A stretch of DNA of 64,000 bases. It comes from an uncultured Methanomethylovorans sp. GTDB lineage: Archaea; Halobacteriota; Methanosarcinia; Methanosarcinales; Methanosarcinaceae. The translations under genes were made by a program, and so were the position numbers. Shown here in pieces: positions 56,049 to 64,000 of the stretch. The notes beneath the pieces are model-generated. The model did not search any database, had not been told where the DNA came from, and saw only the letters and a program-made list of their open reading frames with translations. The stretch covers positions 2,728,001 through 2,792,000 of the forward strand of contig NZ_OY782870.1 of the NCBI RefSeq assembly GCF_963678545.1. The letters are read 5' to 3'. Within the stretch, counting starts at the first letter, position 1; each line of letters opens with the position of its first letter.

Positions 56049-56963
56049 TTATTTTTTCAGAGGAATGTCTATCTCCATTAGATCCTCTGCAATTATGACA
56101 TTTTCACATACAGTTTGAGCTTCTTTTAAAAGAGGCGATGCATCATCCGTGTATCTAGAGCTTATATGAGTCAATACCAACCGATCAACACCTGCTTCTT
56201 TTGCAAGAGTGGCTGCTTCAAATGCTGTAGAATGCTTTGATTCTTTTGCCCATTCACCCTGGTCGCTAGCAAGCGTACTGTCATGTATCAACACATCTGC
56301 ACCCTTACTAGCCATAAGAATAGAATCGCATGGTCTAGTATCACCAGTATAGACAATTTTTCTGCCGGACCTCATTCGCCCAACGACATCCTCAGAACGT
56401 ATCAATGTTCCGTTAACCTCAACATCGATACCACTGTGTAGCTTTGAAAAGAGGGGACCAGGGGGTACTCCCAAAGCAATGGCTTTTTCACGGTTAAATC
56501 GTCCTCTTAGAGAGTCTTCCAACAATACATAACCAAGACTGGGAACACTGTGATCTGTTTCAATCGCCTGAATACAATAACCATCCCTACTAACAATCTC
56601 TCCTGGAACTAATTCAATGGCTTCAACTTCAAAGCGAAGTTTGTAATAACCAAGTTCAGAGAGTATTTTTACGAATTCTTTAACCCATTGTGGACCATAT
56701 ATGCGCAATGGTTCTGTCCGTCCTAAAAAAGACATTGTTTGTATAAGCCCGGGAATACCGAGCATATGATCGGCGTGGAAATGGGTGATAAAAATAGAAG
56801 TAAGAGCTTTCATTCCTGTTTTAGCACGCATCATCTGCTGTTGAGTTCCCTCTCCGCAATCAAAAAGCAAAAGCTCACCTTCCCTATTGACCATTATTGC
56901 AGAAGGGTTTCGATTACGTGTTGGCAGGGAGCCACCTGTGCCAAGAAATAATATGCGGAGCAT
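56049..56963 (-). CDS. rnz: Ribonuclease Z
   Basis: This 304-residue metallo-beta-lactamase fold protein has LFLGTGGSLPTRNRNPSA, DCGEGTQQQMM, the zinc motif FITHFHADHMLGIPGL, and later YTGDTRPCDS and HDSTLASDQGEWA, the typical RNase Z series. It trims the 3' trailers of tRNA precursors before CCA addition. This fits tRNA-His here, which does not encode CCA. The start at 56963 has no clear ribosome binding site. It converges with the small protein gene. Confidence 0.94.
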   Translation of the reverse strand: MLRILFLGTGGSLPTRNRNPSAIMVNREGELLLFDCGEGTQQQMMRAKTGMKALTSIFITHFHADHMLGIPGLIQTMSFLGRTEPLRIYGPQWVKEFVKILSELGYYKLRFEVEAIELVPGEIVSRDGYCIQAIETDHSVPSLGYVLLEDSLRGRFNREKAIALGVPPGPLFSKLHSGIDVEVNGTLIRSEDVVGRMRSGRKIVYTGDTRPCDSILMASKGADVLIHDSTLASDQGEWAKESKHSTAFEAATLAKEAGVDRLVLTHISSRYTDDASPLLKEAQTVCENVIIAEDLMEIDIPLKK

Positions 56964-57214
56964 AAAGGGAAATAGTAGAGGAGATATTTATTAATTGCCG
57001 ATTAAAGCTTGGATAGAAGAGAAATATGAGATTAATACACAAGACATATCTCCTCCTATACATGCTGCAAGCTAAAAAAGACAGGACACATTTAAGGACC
57101 ACTCGAAAACTTCTTATACAATCCTTCAAGTAAAGGTAAGTCCATAACCATTAAAGTTGAAAAACTCACTTTAACAGATATCATCCGAATTATACATATT
57201 CAAGAGGACATATT

Positions 57215-57589
57215 ATGAAATGGCAAGGCAGATCAAGAAGAAAGTACACAGGTGCTAAAATAAAAGCTTACCGCGCGAAGAGGAAATTCGAGCTTGGACG
57301 TGAACCGGCTGACACACGCCTTGACGACGTTAAAATCAAGCTGGTTTCCACAATGGGTGGTAACAGTAAGATTAGACTCCTGCAGTGCAACGTGGCCAAT
57401 GTGACAGATGCAAGTGGTAAAACTCAAAAAACCACAATAGAGACAGTAGTTGGGAACGAGGCTAACGAGCACTACGTCAGACGTAATATTTTGACAAAAG
57501 GTTCAGTAATTCGTACCCCTATAGGTAATGCTAGAATCACCAGCCGTCCTGGACAGGATGGAGTGGTCAATGCAGTGCTGCTCGGTTGA
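57215..57589 (+). CDS. rps8e: 30S ribosomal protein S8e
   Basis: A 124-residue archaeal/eukaryotic-type small-subunit protein: [20 protein letters not shown], then [19 protein letters not shown] and the tail [25 protein letters not shown] precedes the ATG. It is followed by a T-rich run and an Lrp-family regulator gene. Confidence 0.95.
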   Translation: MKWQGRSRRKYTGAKIKAYRAKRKFELGREPADTRLDDVKIKLVSTMGGNSKIRLLQCNVANVTDASGKTQKTTIETVVGNEANEHYVRRNILTKGSVIRTPIGNARITSRPGQDGVVNAVLLG

Positions 57590-57644
57590 GCACACTCCTT
57601 TTTTACTTTCACTTTTTTTCTAATTTCAAGGGGTTGCTTATGAG

Positions 57645-58136
57645 ATGGATATTGAAACAAGGCATATACTAGAATGTCTGGAACAAGATGCCAGGGTCAC
57701 TCATGAAGAGATTGCAACCCTGACAGGAATCCCAATAGAAGAAGTCAATAAAAGGATAAAGGAATTAGAGGATGCCGGAGTAATCCGCAAATACAGAGCG
57801 ATTATTGACTGGGACTTTGCAGGTGATGAGCATGTGTATGCGATCATCGAACTAAAAGTAACCTTAGAACGAAATAGGGGTTACCAAGCCATAGCTGAAC
57901 GATTGTATAAATTTCCAGAAGTACGCTCTGTAAGATTGTTATCCGGCCAATATGACCTTTCACTGACAGTAATGGGAAAGACTATGAAGGAAGTTGCATT
58001 CTTCGTTGCGGAGAAGATATCAACAATAGAGCAGGTACAACACACTACTACTCACTTTGTATTAAAAACATACAAGGAAGACGGAGTTATCCTGCAAGAG
58101 CAGGAAGAAAACAACCGTTTGATAGTAACCCCATAG
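57645..58136 (+). CDS. Lrp/AsnC family transcriptional regulator
   Basis: The protein has 163 residues. The N-terminal helix-turn-helix reads RVTHEEIATLTGIPIEEVNK; the C-terminal RAM domain has VYAIIELKVTLERNRGYQ and a glycine-containing SGQYDLSLTV loop that often binds amino acids. The gene lies 34 bases before an aminotransferase on the same strand, so it may regulate it in response to an amino acid. No ribosome binding site at normal distance is visible. Confidence 0.9.
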   Translation: MDIETRHILECLEQDARVTHEEIATLTGIPIEEVNKRIKELEDAGVIRKYRAIIDWDFAGDEHVYAIIELKVTLERNRGYQAIAERLYKFPEVRSVRLLSGQYDLSLTVMGKTMKEVAFFVAEKISTIEQVQHTTTHFVLKTYKEDGVILQEQEENNRLIVTP

Positions 58137-58170
58137 ATACAAAATAGGTAATACCTGGCCAGGGATAACC

Positions 58171-59346
58171 GTGCAGAAGAAATGCAATTCAGAGAGATTT
58201 GTGGCAGATGTGATGACAAAAGTTCCCCCATCCGGGATACGGAAATATTTTGATCTTGCATCGGGAATAGAAGGCGTTATATCTTTAGGAGTTGGTGAGC
58301 CTGACTTTGTAACACCTTGGCATATAAGGGAAGCATGTATCCATTCCTTAGAGACCGGCAAAACATCATACACTTCTAATTATGGGCTAATGGAACTTAG
58401 AGAAGAAATCTCAAAGTCATATTCTCACAAACATAGCATCCACTACGATCCTGCTTCTGAGATCTTAGTAATGTCCGGTGTAAGCGAAGCTCTAGATGTA
58501 GCGATAAGAGCTATAACCAACCCAGGTGACGAGATAATAGTACCTCAACCTGCTTATGTCGCTTATGTCCCATCGGTCATGTTTGCTGGAGGCGTGCCCG
58601 TGCCCGTGGTCACGAAACTGGAAAATCACTTTAAATTGACTGCTGAAGATCTGGAAAATGCCATTACCCCAAAAACAAAAGCAGTCATAATGAATTATCC
58701 CAATAATCCCACAGGTGCAATAATGGGTAGAAAAGACTTAGAAGCTATTGCCAAAGTAGTATCTGAGCACGATATAATGGTCATATCGGATGAAGTATAC
58801 GAATGCCTCACATATAATGGAAGTCATACATGCTTTGCAACTATAGAGGATATGAAGGAGAGAACCATCCTGCTAAACGGGTTCTCAAAGGCCTATGCTA
58901 TGACAGGATTCAGACTGGCATATGCACTGGCACCACCACCCATAATAAATGCAATGATACGCATCCACCAATACTGCATGCTTTGTGCACCTATAACTGC
59001 ACAGGTAGGAGCTATCGAAGCCCTTCGTAATGGTAACGAAGAAATGCAACGAATGATTAGAGATTATGACCGTCGTAGGCACTTAATAGTGAGTGGGCTA
59101 AACAAAATTGGGCTCGAATGTTATGAGCCAAAAGGTGCATTCTATGCTTTTCCTTCTGTGAGAAACACTGGCTTGACATCCGAAGAGTTCGCTGAGAGAT
59201 TGCTTCATGAACAAAAAGTTGTTACAATCCCAGGAGACGTATTTGGACCAGCAGGCGAGGGATTCCTTAGGTGTTCATATGCCACCTCCAAGGACCAAAT
59301 AGCAGAAGCTTTGGAAAGAATTAATCGATTTATGGAATCATTATGA
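58171..59346 (+). CDS. Class I aminotransferase (PLP-dependent)
   Basis: The protein has 391 residues. Fold type I features are present: SLGVGEPDFVTPWHI, NYPNNPTGAIM, ISDEVYECL, the PLP Lys in LLNGFSKAYAMTGFRLAYA and the C-terminal Arg in FLRCSYATS. The close relatives in archaea are alanine or aspartate aminotransferases, but the exact substrate cannot be read. The start is GTG at 58171; GGGAT lies upstream. It is probably co-transcribed with the Lrp regulator. Confidence 0.9.
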   Translation: MQKKCNSERFVADVMTKVPPSGIRKYFDLASGIEGVISLGVGEPDFVTPWHIREACIHSLETGKTSYTSNYGLMELREEISKSYSHKHSIHYDPASEILVMSGVSEALDVAIRAITNPGDEIIVPQPAYVAYVPSVMFAGGVPVPVVTKLENHFKLTAEDLENAITPKTKAVIMNYPNNPTGAIMGRKDLEAIAKVVSEHDIMVISDEVYECLTYNGSHTCFATIEDMKERTILLNGFSKAYAMTGFRLAYALAPPPIINAMIRIHQYCMLCAPITAQVGAIEALRNGNEEMQRMIRDYDRRRHLIVSGLNKIGLECYEPKGAFYAFPSVRNTGLTSEEFAERLLHEQKVVTIPGDVFGPAGEGFLRCSYATSKDQIAEALERINRFMESL

Positions 59347-59469
59347 AATTGGTGCAAGATTACTGGCGAAGTGCCCAGTAAATGACCTTATTATAATAAT
59401 GAGTAGCACGTAGTGAAGTATAGAAATAGTTAAATACTGGAAATTAGAGTTATACTAATTACCTACAAT

Positions 59470-59618
59470 GAAAAACGGGAATGACATTGGTGGTACGCTT
59501 TGAGCCCCTCCACAGGGCTACAAAACGAATTGGTTTGCACAAGAAGAATGTGATCAAAGGAGCTAAAAACCCTCAACTTCCCGTCAAACAATTGCTCTGA
59601 CTCACATTCTTCCACTGT
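59470..59618 (-). ncRNA. Candidate small RNA C, pseudoknot-like, shares motif with RNA A
   Basis: On the minus strand a TATA box (GATTAAATATAAG near 59638-59650) predicts a start at about 59618. Two long-range stems follow, interleaved: GAAGAATGTG (59612-59603) with CACATTCTTC (59552-59543), and ACGGGAA (59584-59578) with TTCCCGT (59481-59475), an arrangement that can form a pseudoknot. A short hairpin AGCCC...GGGCT sits inside. The RNA ends in a U run after the second stem (59474-59471). It contains CTCAAAGCGTACCACCAAT, which nearly repeats CTCAAATGTACCACCAAT of candidate A. The 323-base gap between the aminotransferase and the TrmB-like gene has no other feature. Transcription is not proven. 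Confidence 0.5.
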
Positions 59619-59669
59619 TCTCAAAAGAGTGTATGTTCTTATATTTAATCCGGTAGATGGAAGAAAAAT

Positions 59670-60053
59670 TTATTCAGAAGCTGAGTTTAAAAGTTCTTCC
59701 TCAAAGTCATCTAGCAATTTACCCATTTTATCATGCCAATCGTTTATATTCTGTTTAAGCATTTGCTTAAACTGCATTGGTGGAATGGCAACATATTCAT
59801 AATAATATCCACCTATCTGAATTGATTTTGTTTCCCTATAAACTAAACCAACTGCAATAAGATTCTGCAATGAACGATATGCTGTACTCCGCTCCCTCTG
59901 TAATAAATCACCCAATTCTTCTGCAGTCATGGGACCCTTTTCAAAGAGCTTTTTATAGGCTAGCAAGTCAAGATTCTTTAGTCCCAGAACACATTTTGCC
60001 ACATCATCACATTTACAGTTCGCTCGGAGCATTTCATGAATGGAACTTGCCAT
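59670..60053 (-). CDS. TrmB-family winged-helix regulator
   Basis: The protein has 127 residues. A winged helix is seen in MTAEELGDLLQRERSTAYRS and NLIAVGLVYRETK, with a following KSIQIGGYYYEYVAIPP strand and a C-terminal helix suited for dimer formation. The N-terminus contains a Cys set (NCKCDDVAKCVLG) that might sense metal or redox state. The start at 60053 has GAGAGG upstream; the frame is open 21 codons further. It is divergent from the DUF5591 gene and may regulate it. Confidence 0.8.
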   Translation of the reverse strand: MASSIHEMLRANCKCDDVAKCVLGLKNLDLLAYKKLFEKGPMTAEELGDLLQRERSTAYRSLQNLIAVGLVYRETKSIQIGGYYYEYVAIPPMQFKQMLKQNINDWHDKMGKLLDDFEEELLNSASE

Positions 60054-60160
60054 TTTCTGCCTCTCTATTAAGATAATATAAAAACATAAGCAATTGTACA
60101 GTTTGTACAAAACCATAACATCGATAGTTATATATATAGTTTCTCCGAACTCATCCTAGC

Positions 60161-60841
60161 TTGAAACCTATTATACCAGAGAATGAACGTTCTGCAGAAC
60201 CTCTTGATACAGAAATGATCATATATCATCCAGATATGAAACGTGCAAATGAGTGGATACTGACTGAGTATCAACCACCTGTTAGAGATTTCTGCATATT
60301 CGTGCCCTGTGCAAAAAAGAAACCATATCATGAAAGCCCATCACATAAAATATTTGATAGATTGATCTTTGGAATAGTGGAACCTGAAATGGTACATATC
60401 GTAGTATTCGGTACATGTGGAATTACCCCTCGAGAGCTTGATACCCAATATCCATTTATGGATTATCAGTTCATGATGGGAAAATGCAATGTTTCCAAGA
60501 TAAAGCGTGATTTCATCAGAATGGAAAGCGAAAGAATTGCACGCTACCTTGAAAAAACAAAAAATAATTACAAATATAGAATAGCTTACTGCATCGGAGA
60601 TTTCAGAACAGCGATGGAAAAAGCTGTTGAAATGACATCTATACCCGTCACTATAGTTCCGAGAATAGAAACTATTGAGAAGAATATACAACCAACTAAG
60701 AATTTCATATATGGAAGCCTCAATCAGAAGGACTATTTACAGGACTTTGCAGAAGCTATTAGTAAACCTCTTAGTAAACCAGTAACAGAAGTCGAAGAAA
60801 AGGAAGAAGTTATCAATGATAATGACTGGTATGTATTGTAA
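60161..60841 (+). CDS. DUF5591-domain protein
   Basis: This 226-residue protein contains DUF5591 in FCIFVPCAKKKPYHESPSHK and VVFGTCGITPRELDT, a domain related to the middle part of archaeosine synthase (ArcS). The C-terminal 30 residues are acidic and probably disordered. The frame begins at TTG 60161, right where a TATA box (GTTATATATATAG, near 60126-60137) predicts transcription start, so a leaderless TTG start is possible; the first ATG is at 60215. A role in tRNA or nucleotide handling is inferred only from the domain. Confidence 0.72.
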   Translation: MKPIIPENERSAEPLDTEMIIYHPDMKRANEWILTEYQPPVRDFCIFVPCAKKKPYHESPSHKIFDRLIFGIVEPEMVHIVVFGTCGITPRELDTQYPFMDYQFMMGKCNVSKIKRDFIRMESERIARYLEKTKNNYKYRIAYCIGDFRTAMEKAVEMTSIPVTIVPRIETIEKNIQPTKNFIYGSLNQKDYLQDFAEAISKPLSKPVTEVEEKEEVINDNDWYVL

Positions 60842-60900
60842 GCATTAAGAATACAAAAGAAAAATACAGTTCTAATAAAAGAACTGGAGACTACCTTTAA

Positions 60901-61629
60901 TTATTCCAGATATGGAGATTGAGCAAGAACCTGCATACCACTATCACTAATATTAAGAACACGAACTTCGTTGATAGTGCCTGAGCCCCTCATCTTCATA
61001 ACATAGATAGAACGCTGCAAATTGTTTCCTGCAATAATTCGTCCCAACTTTATAACTGAATCAGCCCCGTATTCCACCATTTCATCAAGCCCGTACATAG
61101 CTCCCACGGTGATAACAGAAGTAACTTCATGCTTTCGGAATACACCAAATACATCATCTATCAGTGTCCTTAACTTGTAATTGGACTCAATTGCAAGGAA
61201 TAGTGCTTCAATTGAATCGATAAATATTCTGGTAGGTTTGAGCTCCTCTATCTTGCTTTCTACAAGTTTCTTAAAACTCTTGATAAGCTCAGATGGTGCA
61301 ATTTCCACGCTTTTCTGCAACCTTAAGCTTGGGTCCGTGATATCAACAAAGACTAGTAAACCTTTCTTAACATATTCTTCCAATTCCCAGCCAAAAGAAG
61401 TATTCATTTCCTTAACAATTGACTTCGATTCTTCAGAAGTGATTATACACATCACTTTTTCGCCTTTCTTTGCTCCTTCAAGGATAAACTGAGTCCCAAA
61501 TATAGTCTTACCTGTACCTGAATCGCCGGAAACCACATTTGCCGTACCTTTGAAATATCCGCCACGTAGCATCTCATCCAGTCCCGGAATACCCGTATTT
61601 ACCCTTTCTTTGATATCTGCGTCAACCAT
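60901..61629 (-). CDS. KaiC-like RecA-family ATPase
   Basis: The protein has 242 residues with VNTGIPGLDEMLRGGYFKG, Walker A GDSGTGKTIFGTQFILEGAK and Walker B TRIFIDSIEALFLA. It keeps the shape of the archaeal KaiC/GvpD-like family of single-domain ATPases. The C-terminal RIIAGNNLQRSIYVMKMRGS is typical. It converges with the DUF5591 gene. It is a paralogue of the ATPase at 38.9 kb. Its role is probably signalling. Confidence 0.82.
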   Translation of the reverse strand: MVDADIKERVNTGIPGLDEMLRGGYFKGTANVVSGDSGTGKTIFGTQFILEGAKKGEKVMCIITSEESKSIVKEMNTSFGWELEEYVKKGLLVFVDITDPSLRLQKSVEIAPSELIKSFKKLVESKIEELKPTRIFIDSIEALFLAIESNYKLRTLIDDVFGVFRKHEVTSVITVGAMYGLDEMVEYGADSVIKLGRIIAGNNLQRSIYVMKMRGSGTINEVRVLNISDSGMQVLAQSPYLE

Positions 61630-62097
61630 TTAACCACCTATGAAAATCTAGGCACATTTTGTATTTCACGTATAACTTCTTAATGCTATCGTCAATGACT
61701 CAAATAAATGCATGGTATATATTTCCCTTATAATATATAAAATGCTGTTTTACATGTATGAGAGACTTAAATCAGCCATATGGTTTATTCATTTGACAAT
61801 ACTAAATCCTTCTTGATCATAGACCTATACAAAAGCAAGGCTTAATATTGTTCAAAAGAATAAACAATATTGACTGGACCTAGCAAAATAATAGTTTACA
61901 ATGATGTTACTTTTAACTCAAGAATCTAGTCTGAAGTAGAAGTCACAGAAAACTCTCAAATTTACAGTATTATAGAGAAAAAAGATTGGATGCAACGGTT
62001 AGCCTTAGGAACCATATGGAAAGGACCATACAAAATACCAAGATAGTCAAGAATTATATTGTAGAATGACTATGCTTCTTAGTCAAATTAACAAACG
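61630..62097. promoter_or_regulatory. Intergenic region upstream of hmgA
   Basis: About 470 AT-rich bases between the divergent KaiC-like gene and hmgA. TATA-like runs occur at about 61718-61740 (GTATATATTT and TAATATATAA). A perfect inverted repeat AATATTGTT (61844-61852) and AACAATATT (61863-61871) with a ten-base spacer looks like an operator or a weak stem. Just before hmgA, TGACTA (62067-62072) and TAGTCA (62080-62085) can pair in the leader. No gene is seen. Confidence 0.45.
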
Positions 62098-62106
62098 GTG
62101 ACAATC

Positions 62107-63354
62107 ATGCCAGATAGAGAAGAAATGGAAAAAAGTGAGAAAGACATTGTTCAAAAAGTAGTTACTGGAGAAATATCATTTCGAAATATAGATAAAATAG
62201 CAGCGACCGTGGATTCAGCAATATCCATTCGCAGAAATGCTCTAGAAGAGATTACTAAAACCAGATTTGAAAATATACAGCATTACACACTTGAAACTGA
62301 GATAGCAACAAAGCGCAACATAGAAAATATGATAGGATCTGTACAAATACCTCTCGGAGTAGCAGGCCCTATTAAAATAAGTGGCGAATTTGCCAAGGGA
62401 AATTTCTATTTGCCCCTTGCAACTACCGAAGGAGCACTAGTGGCAAGCACTAATAGAGGATGTTCAGCCATCTACAACTCCGGAGGAACAAACGTGCGCA
62501 TTTTTCAGGATGGAATGACTAGAGCTCCTGTATTCAAGCTTGAGGACGTAGTTAAAGCAAAGGAATTCGTTGATTGGATAAGAAGACCAGACATCTTTGC
62601 TCAAATGAAAGAAAAGGCAGAAGGAACTACAAGATTTGGCAAGTTATTAACTGTGGAGCCTTATGCCACAGGAAATACTGTATATCTGCGATTCATATTT
62701 GATACTAAGGATGCCATGGGTATGAACATGGTAACCATTGCAACTGAAGCTATAACACATCTTATACAGGATGAGTTTGGTGCTATACCTGTATCCCTTT
62801 CTGGTAACATGTGCATAGACAAAAAACCAGCAGCCATTAATACAATTCTTGGAAGAGGCAAAACAGTTATAGCCGATACCATCATCCCGGCAAAAATAGT
62901 AGAGGAAAAACTTAAATGTAAGCCAGAGACGATGGCTGAAGTTAATTACCGTAAGAACTTGCTGGGATCTGCACGTGCCGGAGCACTCGGATTCAATGCA
63001 CAGTCCGCCAATATAGTAGCGGCATTATTCTTAGCTTGTGGACAAGATGCAGCCCACGTAGTAGAAGGTAGTACGACAATTACAACTATCGAAGTTACAA
63101 AAAATGGTGACCTTTATTGTTCAGTGACGATGCCTGCTTTACCTGTGGGTACTGTTGGAGGAGGAACAGGACTAGGTACTCAGAAAGATTGCCTAAAACT
63201 TCTGGGCGTGCAAGGACCAGGAGAACCAGCAGGCTCTAATTCTAAGAAATTTGCTGAGATCGTTGCTGCGGGAGTACTCGCCGGAGAGATATCGCTTATC
63301 GCAGCTCAAGCAGCAGGCCATCTTGCCAGAGCTCATGCAGAACTTGGAAGATAA
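62107..63354 (+). CDS. hmgA: 3-hydroxy-3-methylglutaryl-CoA reductase (class I)
   Basis: The protein has 415 residues. The class I motifs are ENMIGSVQIPLGVAGPI, the catalytic Glu in LATTEGALVAS, Lys in MCIDKKPAAIN, the NADPH-binding DAMGMNMV, Asp in FLACGQDAAHVVEG, GGGTGLGTQ and the final His in AAGHLARAHAELG. It makes mevalonate, the committed step of archaeal lipid synthesis. The ATG at 62107 has GGTGA upstream and is preferred over the GTG at 62098. It converges with the small helical protein gene. Confidence 0.96.
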   Translation: MPDREEMEKSEKDIVQKVVTGEISFRNIDKIAATVDSAISIRRNALEEITKTRFENIQHYTLETEIATKRNIENMIGSVQIPLGVAGPIKISGEFAKGNFYLPLATTEGALVASTNRGCSAIYNSGGTNVRIFQDGMTRAPVFKLEDVVKAKEFVDWIRRPDIFAQMKEKAEGTTRFGKLLTVEPYATGNTVYLRFIFDTKDAMGMNMVTIATEAITHLIQDEFGAIPVSLSGNMCIDKKPAAINTILGRGKTVIADTIIPAKIVEEKLKCKPETMAEVNYRKNLLGSARAGALGFNAQSANIVAALFLACGQDAAHVVEGSTTITTIEVTKNGDLYCSVTMPALPVGTVGGGTGLGTQKDCLKLLGVQGPGEPAGSNSKKFAEIVAAGVLAGEISLIAAQAAGHLARAHAELGR

Positions 63355-63409
63355 AGAGAAAAAGGAACATGACGATGTTGCAGGATAACCTGCAACCATT
63401 TATCACTAA

Positions 63410-63616
63410 TTAGAGATTATCTTTTGCCTGCTGAAGTTTTTGAGTACATTCTTCCATTTTTCTGGCAGCTTCAAGGATCTTTGCCGCCACCTGGTCGTAC
63501 CCTGCTTCTTCGATTTTCCTGCCCCACTCGTTAAAGCTCTTCACATGGCTTTCGTTGTGCTCTATCCAGTGTTCCATCAGATGAAGTATCTTATGTTTGT
63601 CGATATTTTCTGTCAA
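63410..63616 (-). CDS. Small helical protein of unknown function
   Basis: This 68-residue acidic, all-helical protein contains KHKILHLMEHWIEHNESHV and AAKILEAARKMEECTQKL, spaced His and Glu residues that could bind metal. Similar short proteins occur in anaerobic archaea and bacteria, without known role. The start is TTG at 63616, preceded by AGGAAGTGA. It lies 14 bases after the end of the LeuC/HacA-like gene on the same strand, so it is probably co-transcribed with it. Confidence 0.6.
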   Translation of the reverse strand: MTENIDKHKILHLMEHWIEHNESHVKSFNEWGRKIEEAGYDQVAAKILEAARKMEECTQKLQQAKDNL

Positions 63617-63630
63617 TAAATCACTTCCTT

Positions 63631-64000
63631 TCAGACCTCTCGCGGATCAGTGATGCAGCCATTGATAGCCGATGCTGCAGCAGTAGCGGGAGATACAAGA
63701 TAAATATAACCTCCAGAGCCCATACGCCCTCTGAAATTACGGTTAGCTGTAGACAAGCAGACCTCACCTTGAGCTATAACACCCATATGACCACCAAGAC
63801 ATGGTCCACACCCCGGCATACCAATAGTAGCTCCTGCCTCAAGCAGTGTAGTAAGCGTGCCGTTCATTGAAGCCTCTTTCATCACTTCCCTTGAAGCTGG
63901 AATGACAATGGTCCTTACTGAAACCTGTTCACCTTTCAGGATACTAGCAGCGAGTTCCAAATCTTCAAGCCTTCCATTTGTGCAGGTACCTATGAATACC
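63631..64000 (-). CDS. Isopropylmalate/homoaconitate isomerase large subunit, C-terminal part
   Basis: The right edge cuts the gene; about the last 122 residues are visible. Reading inward from the edge are [19 protein letters not shown], carrying the first Cys of the 4Fe-4S cluster, and [15 protein letters not shown] with the other two, then [13 protein letters not shown] and a short tail. This is the LeuC/HacA type of aconitase-fold dehydratase. It could serve leucine synthesis or, in methanogens, coenzyme B (homoaconitase); the two cannot be separated from this end of the protein. Confidence 0.9.
   Translation of the reverse strand, partial: VFIGTCTNGRLEDLELAASILKGEQVSVRTIVIPASREVMKEASMNGTLTTLLEAGATIGMPGCGPCLGGHMGVIAQGEVCLSTANRNFRGRMGSGGYIYLVSPATAAASAINGCITDPREV

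Overview
The window comes from a methylotrophic methanogenic archaeon of the Methanosarcinales. The evidence is a complete formylmethanofuran dehydrogenase operon (order F-A-C-D-B plus fdhD), methanogenesis marker proteins 9 and 11, an F420-dependent NADP reductase, a corrinoid (methyltransferase partner) protein, a tandem-repeat EndA, archaeal shikimate kinase, archaeal HMG-CoA reductase, and archaeal ribosomal proteins (L21e, L37e, S8e), RpoF and Lsm. Bacterial-type GroES/GroEL and ClpB are present, as is usual in Methanosarcinales but not in most archaea. The genus cannot be fixed from the sequence alone.

Layout. 1-10.7 kb: the N-terminus of a corrinoid protein, two envelope-glycan type proteins, a glutamate-synthase-like flavoprotein, the F420:NADP reductase, and a compact operon of methanogenesis marker 9, a CitG-like protein and DUF447. 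10.7-17.1 kb: hflX, DUF2209, endA, a TPP enzyme overlapping methanogenesis marker 11, and radC. 17.2-19.7 kb: a MobB-MoaE fusion, then a scar containing about 1.2 kb of bacterial-looking DNA (cupin fragment, intact tauE, frameshifted murG end) and a decayed second copy of the radC/mobB-moaE junction. 19.7-25.2 kb: a heat-shock block (wHTH regulator, groES-groEL, clpB). 25.8-29.5 kb: two paralogous CobW-type GTPases, a DUF169 protein and a CbiX/CfbA chelatase, which look like a metal-handling neighbourhood. 29.7-36 kb: fdhD and the fmd operon. 36-42.5 kb: aroK-aroQ-purE, a MOD1 response regulator with a KaiC-like ATPase, and a 2-oxoacid:ferredoxin oxidoreductase. 42.5-48.9 kb: an information-processing cluster (HemK2, KsgA, DUF655, RpoF, L21e, Pus10, TrmY) and thiDN. 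49-51.3 kb: lsm, rpl37e, purF and tRNA-His. 51.4-64 kb: a broken thi4, a PAS/GAF histidine kinase, an AAA ATPase, RNase Z, S8e, an Lrp regulator with an aminotransferase, a TrmB-like regulator, DUF5591 and KaiC proteins, hmgA and the end of a LeuC/HacA gene.

The most unusual signals are not protein genes. Three intergenic loci (about 10.8, 13.9 and 59.5 kb) each have an archaeal TATA box placed 25-27 bases before a long-range stem that encloses a G-poor, UACCAC-bearing region. Two of them share the motif CTCAAA-(1-2 nt)-GTACCACCAAT. I propose them as a small-RNA family. The second unusual signal is the bacterial murG/tauE scar inside a duplicated archaeal locus. Others are a thi4 pseudogene with several lesions, an apparent CTG start for DUF447, and atypical residues in FdhD and the FmdF polyferredoxin.
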